This document shows positions 1-8,063 of a DNA stretch of 64,000 bases, piece by piece (positions within the stretch are counted from its first letter, which is position 1; each line of letters begins with the position of its first letter). The DNA is from Geobacteraceae bacterium (lineage in GTDB: Bacteria > Desulfobacterota > Desulfuromonadia > Geobacterales > Pseudopelobacteraceae). A program made the position numbers and the translations under genes. Under the pieces are notes generated by a model. It made no database searches. It was given only the letters and a program-made list of their open reading frames with translations, and was not told the DNA's origin. The stretch is from positions 496,001-560,000 of the forward strand of contig JAAXTM010000002.1 of NCBI GenBank assembly GCA_013336525.1, given 5' to 3'.

Positions 1-2
1 AT

Positions 3-227
3 ACGGAAACCGCGTGTGTCCATTCTGACGCCGATGCCGACCATGAATCCGGGGACCGGCACGATCAGATTCCCCACTGCCACGAACTTGATGCACCATG
101 CGACGCTGTCTCCGGTACGGTAGTTAAACACTCTCCGCTCATTTCGCTTCACAAGGTCTCATACAACGGTGCCTTTCTGCCAGGCTACGGCGCTCCGCTG
201 GAAATCCCCCCGAAATATAACGTTTGA
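3..227 (+). CDS. C-terminal end of an unknown His/Asp-rich protein (5' partial)
   Basis: An open frame enters from the left edge and stops at TGA 225-227, leaving 74 residues. It starts with many His and Asp residues (pattern HSDADADHES, then DRHDQIPHCHE) and ends GAPLEIPPKYNV. The composition looks like the tail of a periplasmic or metal-related protein. There is no start codon evidence because the gene begins outside the window. I do not recognise a family. The downstream DUF6448 gene also has a His-rich tail, so a metal-handling context is possible but is only inference. Confidence 0.4.
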   Translation, partial: TETACVHSDADADHESGDRHDQIPHCHELDAPCDAVSGTVVKHSPLISLHKVSYNGAFLPGYGAPLEIPPKYNV

Positions 228-343
228 CTCATATCTGCCGGCATTATCTTCCTTCGTTGTAAGGCAGTCCCGGCAATAACGTGCAAATTCGCTTAGTACT
301 GGTGAATCAACCGTCAAACCATACACATAAAGGAGAATAACTC

Positions 344-988
344 ATGAGATATACACACATATTTAAAACAGGCATGTTGGCAGTTTCAGTATTTACGGTG
401 CTATTTCTTGCAACCCCTCGCGAAGCTGCTGCCCATTGTGACACCCTGGACGGCCCGGTTATCCAGGATGCCAGAATGGCGATCGAAGGCAAGGATATCA
501 CTCCAATTCTGAAATGGGTGAAGCCAAAGGATGAAAAAGCTGTCCGAGCTGCCTTTAACAAAGTGTTGTCCAGTAAATCAAAGAACCAGGAAGAAACAGA
601 GCACAAATTCTTCGCAACCCTTGTCAAAATCCATCGGGCCGGAGAAGGTGCATCATTTACCGGTCTGAAACCGGCTGGCGCAGTAGAACCGGCCGTTGCC
701 GCAGCGGACAAGGCCTTGACGAGCGGTTCAGCCGACGCTCTGGTGAAACTGGTCACCGATGATGTATCCGCTGGTATCAAGACCCGTTACGAGCATGCAG
801 CGACTACATACAAGCATAAGGATGAAAGTGTTGCCCAGGGACGGGAATTTGTGGAAGCTTATGTTGCGTACACCCATTATGTAGAGCGGCTTCATCAGGA
901 TGCAACCGCTAAAGGCGCACATGGCGAGCATAAGTCACAAGCCAAGCAGCACAGCGGCCATGCCGGACATGGCGCTGACAAACACTGA
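344..988 (+). CDS. DUF6448 family exported protein with His-rich tail
   Basis: 214 residues. A signal peptide is visible: basic start, hydrophobic stretch at about residues 9-24, then AAA before mature AHCDTLDGPV. The mature N-terminus HCDTLDGPV followed by a GKDITPILKWV segment is the hallmark I associate with the DUF6448 family. Its function is not established; periplasmic location is expected. The last 25 residues are rich in His (HGEHK, HSGHAGHG), suggesting metal binding (inference). The ATG at 344 is supported by AAAGGAG about 9 bases upstream. A strong intrinsic terminator follows at 1001-1026, so the gene is probably monocistronic or last in its unit. Confidence 0.85.
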   Translation: MRYTHIFKTGMLAVSVFTVLFLATPREAAAHCDTLDGPVIQDARMAIEGKDITPILKWVKPKDEKAVRAAFNKVLSSKSKNQEETEHKFFATLVKIHRAGEGASFTGLKPAGAVEPAVAAADKALTSGSADALVKLVTDDVSAGIKTRYEHAATTYKHKDESVAQGREFVEAYVAYTHYVERLHQDATAKGAHGEHKSQAKQHSGHAGHGADKH

Positions 989-1000
989 CAGACAGACGAA

Positions 1001-1026
1001 AGGGGCTCAGCTTCGAGCCCCTTTTT
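1001..1026 (+). terminator. Intrinsic terminator after the DUF6448 gene
   Basis: Perfect 7-bp stem AGGGGCT (1001-1007) / AGCCCCT (1016-1022) with an 8-base loop, running straight into five T. It sits 13 bases after the DUF6448 stop. Confidence 0.85.
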
Positions 1027-1076
1027 GTACTTTTGAAGTTATTTAATGCCGGTTAGTAATGTACCATTGACAATTA

Positions 1077-1145
1077 TTGAGGGTTATTCAAACACGAAGC
1101 CGCTAACTGTTTATATTCAGCACAAACGGTCGTCTAAGGTATAAT
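1077..1145 (+). promoter_or_regulatory. Possible promoter and dyad upstream of the RIC gene
   Basis: A perfect TATAAT lies at 1140-1145, about 58 bases before the ric start, with only a weak -35 (TTCAGC at 1116-1121, 18-bp spacer). Further upstream is an imperfect FNR/CRP-like dyad, TTGA (1077-1080) - 7 bases - TCAA (1088-1091); a true FNR box has a 6-base gap. RIC genes are commonly controlled by NO- or oxygen-responsive regulators, which is why the dyad is noted, but the fit is poor. Confidence 0.3.
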
Positions 1146-1202
1146 CGAAGGACAGGGAGCGTTAGCCCCTCCCTTGAAAATATTTGCAAGAGGGAGATCG
1201 AG

Positions 1203-1916
1203 ATGAAGTCTGTAGTAATTGGTGAAATAACCATAGGCGCGATTGTGGCTGACGATTTTCGGGCTGCAACAATCTTTGAAAGGCATGGGATCGATTTCTG
1301 TTGTGGCGGCAAGATTCCGCTTGCCGAAGCCTGCAAATCCAAGGGGATCGAGCTTGATGCGCTGAAGAGTGAACTTGAGTCGCTTCAGCATGAACCGGTT
1401 GACCGGAGTCAGAACTACTCATCCTGGTCGCTTTCGTTTCTGGCTGATTACATCGTCAACACCCACCATGTGTATCTGAAGGAAAATGACGATCAGATCG
1501 TCGCCTATGCCCGGAAGATCGCCTCAGTGCATGGTGAGCGCCATCCGGAGGTGATCCGGATCGCTGTCCTCTTCGAGAAAATCGCCACTGACATGGTTGC
1601 GCACCTCAAGGAGGAAGAAGAGGTGTTTTTCCCGGCGCTCAAACGTGCCGAAGCCGCCAGAACAAGCGGTAACCAACCGGATGCCAGGGACCGCGAGACG
1701 ATCAGAGATTCTCTCGTCAGGCTGCATCGCGAACATGAAGAGGTCGGTGACGCCATCCATGAAATCCGCCGTCTTGCCAACGGTTTCAGGATACCGGAAG
1801 GCGTCTGCAACACCTTCATGCTTACCTATCGGAAGCTGGATGAGTTTGAGGAGGATCTCCATAAGCATGTCCACCTGGAGAACAACATCCTATTCCTCAA
1901 GGCGACGCAGCTTTGA
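1203..1916 (+). CDS. ric: RIC family iron-sulfur cluster repair di-iron protein (ScdA/YtfE)
   Basis: 237 residues, usual length for the family. The N-terminal ScdA domain carries the diagnostic FERHGIDFCCGGKIPL segment (about residues 25-40). The rest is a hemerythrin-like four-helix domain with His and Glu ligands, for example NTHHVYLKEN, HLKEEEEVFFP, HREHEE and HKHVHLENN. Members repair Fe-S clusters damaged by nitrosative or oxidative stress in the cytoplasm. The start is supported by GGGAG about 7 bases before ATG 1203. It stands alone: the next convincing gene is 265 bases away. Probably host core-type cargo rather than transfer machinery. Confidence 0.93.
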   Translation: MKSVVIGEITIGAIVADDFRAATIFERHGIDFCCGGKIPLAEACKSKGIELDALKSELESLQHEPVDRSQNYSSWSLSFLADYIVNTHHVYLKENDDQIVAYARKIASVHGERHPEVIRIAVLFEKIATDMVAHLKEEEEVFFPALKRAEAARTSGNQPDARDRETIRDSLVRLHREHEEVGDAIHEIRRLANGFRIPEGVCNTFMLTYRKLDEFEEDLHKHVHLENNILFLKATQL

Positions 1917-1990
1917 ATTGATGTTGAAATAATGAATATTGGCACTTGGCTATAAGTGATGGAGGAACTGCTGCAAATAGTTGACTTCAG

Positions 1991-2131
1991 ATGCGTACAT
2001 CACTTGATCAAGAGGAACAGGCTCAAATTAGACAGAGGCTTTTGGAGTGTTGCCATCTCGATACTTGTCATCTCGATACGTTGGCTATGGTAAAAATTCT
2101 TGATAAAATGCGAGAGATGGTAGCAACTTAA
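1991..2131 (+). CDS. Possible 46-residue small protein
   Basis: Open frame with an in-frame stop shortly before its only ATG. The product begins MRTSLDQEEQAQIRQRLL, contains a short repeat CHLDT-CHLDT, and ends in an amphipathic segment MVKILDKMREMVAT. It lies 50 bases before the UPF0175-like gene on the same strand. No good Shine-Dalgarno sequence is close to the ATG (GGAGG at 1961 is too distant). It may be real or a chance frame; no family recognised. Confidence 0.3.
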   Translation: MRTSLDQEEQAQIRQRLLECCHLDTCHLDTLAMVKILDKMREMVAT

Positions 2132-2181
2132 ATCATCCTTCAAGTGCATCAGGTATAGATTTCATGAAACGGAGAGATTTG

Positions 2182-2376
2182 ATGGAAGATTCCATGTCGG
2201 AATTGAAAGTCCAGAAGCTCCTGGAAGTATATTTGCTAGGAGAAATGAGTCTCGGCAAATTAGCCCAAGAATTAGATATGGACCCAGTAACTGCACGTGA
2301 CTTCCTGCGATCACATGGTATTCCAATTCAGTCAGACAACGTACAAAGTGTTTTATCAGACGTTAAGAACGCATAG
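2182..2376 (+). CDS. UPF0175-like small protein (HTH-like)
   Basis: 64 residues from ATG 2182, which has GGAGAG about 6 bases upstream; an in-frame ATG at 2164 would add six residues. The pattern EVYLLGEMSLGKLAQELDM ... RDFLRSHGIPIQ matches the small UPF0175 group (KLA-x-ELG ... LL-x-x-HGIP), proteins with a predicted helix-turn-helix that are often paired with a PIN-type toxin. No toxin partner is next to it here, so an antitoxin role is unsupported. Not obviously in an operon with the nuclease gene, 145 bases downstream. Confidence 0.6.
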   Translation: MEDSMSELKVQKLLEVYLLGEMSLGKLAQELDMDPVTARDFLRSHGIPIQSDNVQSVLSDVKNA

Positions 2377-2495
2377 TAAACTTTTCTCAAAACAAGGCAG
2401 TCACTCAATATCCATTCTTTGCAATCATCTTTGAGCCCGTAATGTAACCTTAATTCTGGTTATATGGACATTTCTTCCTAAAGTTGATACGTTTG

Positions 2496-2517
2496 ACTCC
2501 TTCAAAATCGAAGGAGT
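2496..2517 (+). promoter_or_regulatory. Hairpin that buries the nuclease Shine-Dalgarno sequence
   Basis: Perfect 8-bp stem ACTCCTTC (2496-2503) / GAAGGAGT (2510-2517) with a 6-base loop AAAATC. The 3' arm contains the whole GAAGGAG ribosome binding site of the ATG at 2522. Translation of the nuclease would need opening of this hairpin, so it is a candidate translational control element. Confidence 0.5.
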
Positions 2518-2521
2518 TCCC

Positions 2522-3325
2522 ATGAAATTCATCATAAATCTGCTGGCAGCACTAACCATTGTCAGTTTACTCGCAGCATCACCTGTAAAAGCACAACAAA
2601 CAGGTTGCCCAGAACATTTTGCCAATGGACAGCCCCCTGACTTCATCAATCAAAAGCTCATCGCCAAAACCCGTGAAATCTGCTATTCGGGTTTTGCGGT
2701 CAAACATTCCGGTGTGACCAGGACGCCGATCTATGCAGCTGAGCATTTGACGCGTGATCGGATCTTCCAAGGTAAAGGTCTCAAGCGGCAGAGTAAGTTC
2801 CATCCCGACGAGAATATTCCAAGATCGGAACGGGCCGAACTGCGTCACTATGCCAAGTCTGGCTATGACCGTGGCCATGTAGCACCATCGGCCGACATGT
2901 TCGACATTCAATCACAATATGAATGCTTTTCCTTGTCGAATATGGTTCCCCAAGTACCTGAAAATAATCGTGGTCCATGGGAAGGAATCGAGTCGGCTGT
3001 GCGGATGATGGCAAAGAGCAAAGGCGACCTCTATGTCGTCACTGGCCCGATCTATCATGGCAGCAACATCGAGCAGATCGGTGGCTCCGTGATGGTTCCG
3101 ACAAAACTGTTCAAGGCGATATATGATCCGCAAAGAAAGGAAGCCGGGGCGTATTTGATTGACAATACAGCTGATGCCCAACCTCAGAAAGTCACAATTG
3201 AGGAACTGGAAAAAATAGCAGGTATCAGCATGTTTCCCTCCGTGGAAGCCAGTGTGAAATCCCGCCTCATGCGTTTACCAGAACCAAGATCATATATAGA
3301 TCGAAAACGCAAGGGAGGTCGATGA
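2522..3325 (+). CDS. Secreted DNA/RNA non-specific endonuclease (DRGH family)
   Basis: 267 residues. Signal peptide at about 1-24 (hydrophobic run, then PVKA-Q). The beta-beta-alpha-metal nuclease core has the catalytic DRGH at residues 116-119, followed by APSADM and the metal-binding segment SLSNMVPQ ... NNRGPWEGIE (about 137-157), as in the NUC1/Serratia nuclease family. It would degrade DNA and RNA in the periplasm or outside the cell; homologues on mobile elements often act in nutrient recovery or in limiting DNA entry. The ribosome binding site is buried in the hairpin at 2496-2517. The stop overlaps the start of the next gene by ATGATG, implying coupling. Confidence 0.93.
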   Translation: MKFIINLLAALTIVSLLAASPVKAQQTGCPEHFANGQPPDFINQKLIAKTREICYSGFAVKHSGVTRTPIYAAEHLTRDRIFQGKGLKRQSKFHPDENIPRSERAELRHYAKSGYDRGHVAPSADMFDIQSQYECFSLSNMVPQVPENNRGPWEGIESAVRMMAKSKGDLYVVTGPIYHGSNIEQIGGSVMVPTKLFKAIYDPQRKEAGAYLIDNTADAQPQKVTIEELEKIAGISMFPSVEASVKSRLMRLPEPRSYIDRKRKGGR

Positions 3326-3579
3326 TGCCGAAAAAAATCATCAGCCCATTCAAGAACGAAAGCGAATGCCTTCAGATAGGCTCCCTTACTGTTGAGAATC
3401 GTGTAGACCGTGTGTCCATCTTTGGCAGCGTCGATATTACTCGGGATAAAGAGGGGCTGGCAGTTGCACGAGAACTGAAAAGTATCGTTGATTTGACCTT
3501 GGCTGAACTGGAGGGTGCGGATCTTCCCGACAAGGTGGAACTGAAGCCAGTCAAGATCGTTAAGAATCCGTTTGACTAG
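3322..3579 (+). CDS. Unknown small protein coupled to the nuclease
   Basis: 85 residues, overlapping the nuclease stop codon by 4 bases. Lys- and Glu-rich, with a central amphipathic segment GLAVARELKSIVDLTLAEL and a closing VKIVKNPFD. No signal peptide and no Cys cluster. I do not recognise a family. The overlap with the nuclease start-stop and GGGAGG ahead of its ATG support it as a translated gene. Cytoplasmic location makes a role as an immunity protein to an exported nuclease unlikely, but this is not excluded. Confidence 0.7.
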   Translation: MMPKKIISPFKNESECLQIGSLTVENRVDRVSIFGSVDITRDKEGLAVARELKSIVDLTLAELEGADLPDKVELKPVKIVKNPFD

Positions 3580-3615
3580 GTGGAGATCGAATCTTGGTAT
3601 AGAAAGGCGGTAAAA

Positions 3616-3810
3616 GTGAGTACTTTCAGCTATGACCCTAACGAGCCATCTGTCAAAGATCGCTGTAATGTGATTAAGTTGTACACCCAGGCCAATGCAC
3701 TCCGTCATTCGCCAAACGAATTCATCCAGGCAAGGCAAGATGCTGATAATGCCATTACAGCATGGCTTGATAGGTACGGCCCTCACCCAAGACATCAGAC
3801 AGGCGCGTGA
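3616..3810 (+). CDS. Unknown 64-residue protein
   Basis: The frame opens at GTG 3580 directly after the previous stop, but the GTG at 3616 has AAGGCGG 5 bases upstream and is the better start. The product VSTFSYDPNEPSVKDRC ... ANALRHSPNEFIQARQ ... WLDRYGPHPRHQTGA is rich in polar residues and likely helical. No recognised family. It is followed by the YheU-like gene 53 bases on, on the same strand. Confidence 0.55.
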   Translation: MSTFSYDPNEPSVKDRCNVIKLYTQANALRHSPNEFIQARQDADNAITAWLDRYGPHPRHQTGA

Positions 3811-3863
3811 ATGTTCTGCACTGTATTCGCCTGATACAACAACCAGCCTAATGGAGCATAAGT

Positions 3864-4142
3864 TTGCCAGATTCAACCGAAGTAATAATGATTTCGGATG
3901 ATTGCAGTTCGCAATCGACTGAGACGAAAATTGACGAGGATGGGGTCGATGTACCTTGGGACAGCATCAACCCGGAAACACTTCGCAACCTGATTTCCGA
4001 ATTCGTCACTCGGGAATGGCCAGACACGGAATACTCCCTCGAAACGAAAATTGATCAAGTGCTGAAGCAACTCCGTACCGGGCAGGCGAAAATAGCCTTC
4101 GACCTGGTATCCAAGACCTGTAACATCATCCCGAGCAGGTGA
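3864..4142 (+). CDS. YheU family protein (UPF0270-like)
   Basis: 92 residues. The core VPWDSINPETLRNLISEF followed by VTREW, a KIDQVLKQLRTGQAKI segment and a closing CNIIP reproduces the small YheU family (consensus PW-x-x-L-x-PETL-x-x-LI-x-EFVTREGT-x-YG). Function unknown. A TTG start at 3864 has GGAG 7 bases upstream; the alternative ATG at 3888 has a weak site. The extra N-terminal acidic segment is unusual for the family. Its stop overlaps the GTG start of xseA (GTGA), so it heads or belongs to the exonuclease operon. Confidence 0.75.
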   Translation: MPDSTEVIMISDDCSSQSTETKIDEDGVDVPWDSINPETLRNLISEFVTREWPDTEYSLETKIDQVLKQLRTGQAKIAFDLVSKTCNIIPSR

Positions 4143-5731
4143 TCGCATCGATGGAGAAACGATTCTTCCCCCTCTCTGCTATCACAAAGCGGATCAATGA
4201 ACTGCTGGAGCCTGCCATCAGCAAGCAGTTCTGGGTCAAGGCCGAGATATCCACTGGCCGGGAACGAGGTGGAGCTTTTTACTGTGATCTGGTTGAAACG
4301 GACACCGGCGGAAAAATCGTCGCAAAGATAGCCTGCACCATCTGGCAGAGAGAACTCGCCACCATAAAGGAGCTGTTCAAGGCCAGGAACATGGATCTTG
4401 TGCTGACAAATGGCACAGTGGTTGGCTTTCTCTGTTCTCTTCAGTTTAGTCCCCAGTATGGCTTGTCCCTCAGAGTCATCGATGCCGATCCATCGATTGC
4501 TTTGGGTGAAATGGAACTTAAAAAGAGGGAGATCATCGAGCGCCTGCACAAGGAAGGGCTGTTCGAGACGAACAAGGAACGCTTCGTACCGATCCTCCCG
4601 ATAAAGCTCGGCCTGATTACCAGTGCCGGGAGCGCGGCATACAATGACTTCATCCAGACCCTCACGGCGTCAGGCTACGGCTTCAAGATCTACCTGGCCG
4701 ATGCTATGGTCCAGGGAGATCAGACAGAGAAATCGGTCCTTCGTGCCTTGGATGCCCTTACCGGACTCGATGTCGACCTTGTGCTTATCCTCCGGGGTGG
4801 CGGCAGCAAGACAGATCTCTACTTCCTGGATAATGAGGTCATTGCCAGGAAAATTGCCGGATACCACAAGCCGGTGTGGACCGGCATCGGCCACGAAATC
4901 GATACGAGTATCCTGGACTATATCGCCAATCGTTCCTTCAAGACGCCGACGGCGGCAGCAGAGGAACTGGTGGCCCGTTTTGTCCAGATGCGCCGGCAGT
5001 TGGACGAGGCAACCAACACCTTGAAGACCGTCTGGGCCTACCGGTTGAAAATAGACCAGGACTATCTGGCAAGGGCGGTGACCGGCATCCAGCAAGGGCC
5101 GAGAAAACTGCTTGATGTGACAGCAAGTTGCTTGAGAGAGCAGGCACAAGAACTGCGTGCCCGGGTACAGCGTCGGTTGTCAACTGAGCAGATTGGAATA
5201 GGGAGAAGGAGGGAAAAATTACGTTCTCTCCCGCTGACCCTGACCAAAAATCACATGGAACGCCTGGCAGCAAAACGGCAAGAACTCTCATCGGGAGTAA
5301 CTCACTGTCTTACCCGAACGGGAGAGACTCTGTCCGGACTGAAGCAACGCTTTGAAAAGGAGCGCTTTCTGCGGCGCCTGGCAGTTGAGCGTGAGCGCAA
5401 CGAGAAAAACCGGCAGCAACTGAAAGCCCGGTTCTTTTCGGTATTCAAAATGAAATCAATGCTTCTCGCGAATATCAAGAGTCGGCTCAAGCAAGAGCGG
5501 GTTTTGCAGAGGATTGCTTTGGCTCGTACCAGCCTGAATGACAAAATGGCCACCCTGAAAGCTATTGACCCGCAGACTGTTCTGAAGCGTGGCTTTGCCC
5601 TTGTCTACAGCCAACAGGGCACTCTTGTCAGATCCATTGCTGATGTCGCTGAAAAGCAGATAATTCAAACCCGCTTAGCTGATGGTTCTCTGATCAGCGA
5701 AGTTACTGCAAAGGAGATAAACCATGAGTGA
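4139..5731 (+). CDS. xseA: Exodeoxyribonuclease VII large subunit
   Basis: 530 residues from GTG 4139, or 526 from ATG 4151 (MEKRFFPLSAITKRINELLE, which aligns better with known starts). N-terminal OB-fold (about 1-110), then the catalytic domain with the family signatures LITSAGSAAYNDF, ILRGGGSKTDLYFLDNE and WTGIGHEIDTSILD, then a long helical region with many Arg/Gln/Leu and the conserved closing LKRGFALV. It degrades single-stranded DNA from both ends with XseB. The stop overlaps xseB by 8 bases. Presence of xseAB inside a mobile element with recD2, ihfA and dnaQ genes suggests an element-borne DNA maintenance module. Confidence 0.95.
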   Translation: MIASMEKRFFPLSAITKRINELLEPAISKQFWVKAEISTGRERGGAFYCDLVETDTGGKIVAKIACTIWQRELATIKELFKARNMDLVLTNGTVVGFLCSLQFSPQYGLSLRVIDADPSIALGEMELKKREIIERLHKEGLFETNKERFVPILPIKLGLITSAGSAAYNDFIQTLTASGYGFKIYLADAMVQGDQTEKSVLRALDALTGLDVDLVLILRGGGSKTDLYFLDNEVIARKIAGYHKPVWTGIGHEIDTSILDYIANRSFKTPTAAAEELVARFVQMRRQLDEATNTLKTVWAYRLKIDQDYLARAVTGIQQGPRKLLDVTASCLREQAQELRARVQRRLSTEQIGIGRRREKLRSLPLTLTKNHMERLAAKRQELSSGVTHCLTRTGETLSGLKQRFEKERFLRRLAVERERNEKNRQQLKARFFSVFKMKSMLLANIKSRLKQERVLQRIALARTSLNDKMATLKAIDPQTVLKRGFALVYSQQGTLVRSIADVAEKQIIQTRLADGSLISEVTAKEINHE

Positions 5732-5930
5732 CACTACCGAACCTACTTATGAGCAGAAAGTTGAAAAGCTGGACGAGATCCTGACCAAGCTTGACAATTC
5801 AGAGACCCCTATCGACAAACTTGCAGAAGATGTCAAGGAAGGAACCCGGTTAATCAGGGAACTGGACAAAAAGCTCAAGCAGGTCGAGACTGAAGTGCTT
5901 GATGCCTTTAAGGAACTGGAAAGCGACTGA
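5724..5930 (+). CDS. xseB: Exodeoxyribonuclease VII small subunit
   Basis: 68 residues, standard size. The coiled-coil core YEQKVEKLDEILTKLDN followed by LAEDVKEGTRLIRELDKKLKQVE matches XseB, including the closing acidic tail. It forms the multi-copy small subunit that binds the helices of XseA. Starts inside the 3' end of xseA (8-base overlap) with GGAG just upstream, so expression is translationally coupled and follows the usual subunit order. Confidence 0.93.
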   Translation: MSDTTEPTYEQKVEKLDEILTKLDNSETPIDKLAEDVKEGTRLIRELDKKLKQVETEVLDAFKELESD

Positions 5931-5951
5931 AATTAATAGAGGACACAGCAA

Positions 5952-6227
5952 ATGACCAAAGCAGATATTGTTGAAAGAATCCATACCAGTACGGGTATGA
6001 CCCAGAAGGAGTCGGCAGAAATGGTGGAGGCAGTCTTTTCCATCATGAAATCGACCTTTGAAACCGGCGAGACTTTGAAAATCTCTGGCTTCGGCAGTTT
6101 TGTGGTGAAACAGAAAAACGACCGGCGGGGCCGTAATCCTCAGACTGGCGAAGCGATCACCATTGAGGCGCGGCGTATATTAACCTTTAAGCCAAGCACT
6201 GTGCTGCGCGATGCAATCAACAATTAG
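5952..6227 (+). CDS. ihfA: Integration host factor alpha-like / HU family DNA-bending protein
   Basis: 91 residues. MTKADIVERIH, LKISGFGSFVVKQKN and the beta-arm RGRNPQTGEAITIEARR are classical IHF/HU signatures; the GFGSF-x-V-x-x-K and ARR-x-LTF-x-P residues favour IHF-alpha. It bends DNA and would serve recombination, replication or conjugation complexes. 21 bases after xseB with GAGG ahead of the ATG, so in the same operon. An element-borne copy could replace or compete with host IHF at its own att or oriT sites (inference). Confidence 0.9.
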   Translation: MTKADIVERIHTSTGMTQKESAEMVEAVFSIMKSTFETGETLKISGFGSFVVKQKNDRRGRNPQTGEAITIEARRILTFKPSTVLRDAINN

Positions 6228-6257
6228 AGATTACAGTATCAGCGAGGATGTGACCGC

Positions 6258-6500
6258 ATGAAATTTGGAATTCGTACACCGTCTCTGACGAAACGGGTTG
6301 CTGCACGGACATCATTGAAGAGATACGTCCGGCAGTCGTTGGGTCTCAAAGCTCCGAGAGGATGGGGTTGGCTGACGAATCCCAAAAAGGCAGCCTATAA
6401 CAGAGTCTACAATCGGACGTCTGTTGGTTGCTTGATTCCGTTGACAGTAATTTTCGTAATTGTTTCCCTTGCGGTATTCGCTTTGGCGAAGATTCGATAA
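6258..6500 (+). CDS. Small basic single-pass membrane protein
   Basis: 80 residues. Strongly basic N-terminal half (RTSLKRYVRQSLGL, PRGWGWLTNPKKAAYNRVYN) and a hydrophobic segment at about residues 57-77 (IPLTVIFVIVSLAVFALA). The N-terminal motif with LKAPRGWGWLTNPKKA resembles a widespread uncharacterised protein seen on phages and plasmids. Function unknown. GAGGATG precedes the start. Same operon as ihfA and the exonuclease downstream. Confidence 0.6.
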   Translation: MKFGIRTPSLTKRVAARTSLKRYVRQSLGLKAPRGWGWLTNPKKAAYNRVYNRTSVGCLIPLTVIFVIVSLAVFALAKIR

Positions 6501-6513
6501 AAAAAGGATTACG

Positions 6514-7449
6514 TTGGAAAAGACAGCCAAAAACGAACCGATGAATCCGATTGAAGCGGAGATCGCTGTAACAGGCCTCCATGCGACTGGCGATTACAAG
6601 GTGTTGCGCAGAATGAACCTGAGCCAGGACAACCGTTTCGCTGGCAAGGTTATAGCCAATCCCAGGATCGGACTCTGCCTCGACACGGAAACAACCGGGT
6701 TGAACCCTGCTTGCGACAAGATAATTGAGCTTGGTGTCGTGGCCTTTCTGTATGACCCGCTGACCGCTGGAATAATTAAGATCATCGACCGGTATGCAGG
6801 ATTTGAAGACCCAGGATTTCCACTTTCGGCAGAAACGACTGCAATTACAGGCATCACTGACGACATGGTGTCTGGTAAGTCTTTTGATGAGGCCCATGTC
6901 TGCCGGCTTGCTGATCAAGCAAGTTTGGTGATTGCACACAATGCTGCGTTTGATCGCAAGTTCGTGGAAGCCCGCTACCCTGTCTTCTCCGGAATGCCTT
7001 GGGCATGTTCAATTACACAGATCGACTGGCATGCGGAGAGGATAACAACTCGGGTCTTGGAGTACCTTCTTTTCAAATTTGGCTGGTTCATCAATGCCCA
7101 TCGCGCCTTGGACGATGCCGAAGGTTTGCTTGGTCTTCTCTTGGAAACATTGCCAGTTAGTGGTACTCCTGTTTTCAAAGCACTGATTGACAAATATGAG
7201 GAGATCTCCGCGAAAATTTGTGCTGTAGGAGCCCCCTTTGACAAGAAAGACATACTGAAACAGAGAGGGTACCGCTGGAACGACGGCACCCAAGGAGGGT
7301 GCAAGGCATGGTGGACAAGTGTTCCCGGGGATATGGAGAGAGAGGAACTTGCCTGGCTTGCCAACGAAATTTATCCTCGTGGCATAACGGACAGCGTCGA
7401 GATAACCAGAGTGAACGCACTTGATCGCTTCTCAATTCGGGAGAGATAA
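6514..7449 (+). CDS. DnaQ-type 3'-5' exonuclease with C-terminal extension
   Basis: Start placed at TTG 6514 because AAGGA lies 5 bases upstream; ATG 6541 is the alternative. The DEDDh exonuclease fold is clear: DTETTGLNP (D57, E59), NAAFDRKFVE and HRALDDAEG (His and last Asp). Such proteins proofread or trim DNA 3' ends. A second C-terminal region (about residues 225-311) contains KKDILKQRGYRWNDG and WWTSVP, as in some stand-alone plasmid and phage DnaQ-like proteins; its role is not known to me. Lies in the xseAB-ihfA operon. Confidence 0.88.
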   Translation: MEKTAKNEPMNPIEAEIAVTGLHATGDYKVLRRMNLSQDNRFAGKVIANPRIGLCLDTETTGLNPACDKIIELGVVAFLYDPLTAGIIKIIDRYAGFEDPGFPLSAETTAITGITDDMVSGKSFDEAHVCRLADQASLVIAHNAAFDRKFVEARYPVFSGMPWACSITQIDWHAERITTRVLEYLLFKFGWFINAHRALDDAEGLLGLLLETLPVSGTPVFKALIDKYEEISAKICAVGAPFDKKDILKQRGYRWNDGTQGGCKAWWTSVPGDMEREELAWLANEIYPRGITDSVEITRVNALDRFSIRER

Positions 7450-7469
7450 TATTTTATGTGGAATGTCTC

Positions 7470-8063
7470 ATGGCGATAACCGAGCAAATATTGACTGGTT
7501 CAGCCGTTGACGACTGCCTCAACGATATAGCATCACTTCGAATCGAGATTTTTAGAGAATTCCCCTACCTGTACGATGGCCGCCGCGAGGACGAACTCCA
7601 CTATCTGAAGCTTTACTCCGTAACCCCTGATTCATTCGTGATCATCGTCAAAGAGGGGGAAAAGGTAGCAGGTGCGGCCACCGGAATGCCGCTGCGACAT
7701 GAGACAACGGAACTGGTCGAGCCGTTCAACGGCACATCCTATCCTGTCGACGAGATCTTCTATGTGGGTGAACTGCTTTTTTATCCCGAACATCGTAATC
7801 GTGGTATGGGGATGCAGGTAGTGCGAATGGTCGAGGAGCATGTTCGTTCCTACAGTACCTACCGGTACCTGACCTGTGCCACTGTGGTACGGCCTGACAA
7901 CCACCCGCTACGTCCGTCAGACTATATCCCCATTGACAGGTTTCTCGCACACACCGGTTTCAACCTCCTGCCCGGAATAACGATGAGCTTCACCTGGCTA
8001 GAAACGGATGGTGTCAGGCGCTCCCACCCCATGAACTTCTGGATCAAGGAGTTGCAGGTATGA
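7470..8063 (+). CDS. GNAT family N-acetyltransferase
   Basis: 197 residues from ATG 7470 (GTG 7458 also in frame). Motif A of the acetyl-CoA site is visible as GELLFYPEHRNRGMGMQVV, where R/Q-x-x-G-x-G/A is N-R-G-M-G-M. Substrate unknown. The C-terminal part (about 150-197) contains a conserved-looking HPMNFWIKELQ ending. The stop overlaps the start of the next 56-residue ORF (ATGA type), which in turn overlaps the SagB-like gene, giving a tightly coupled trio. Confidence 0.78.
   Translation: MAITEQILTGSAVDDCLNDIASLRIEIFREFPYLYDGRREDELHYLKLYSVTPDSFVIIVKEGEKVAGAATGMPLRHETTELVEPFNGTSYPVDEIFYVGELLFYPEHRNRGMGMQVVRMVEEHVRSYSTYRYLTCATVVRPDNHPLRPSDYIPIDRFLAHTGFNLLPGITMSFTWLETDGVRRSHPMNFWIKELQV

Noticed and set aside
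3184-3876. 230-codon minus-strand frame across the nuclease end and two small genes
   Set aside because: The plus-strand genes have ribosome sites and overlaps, and the antisense frame shows no family features.
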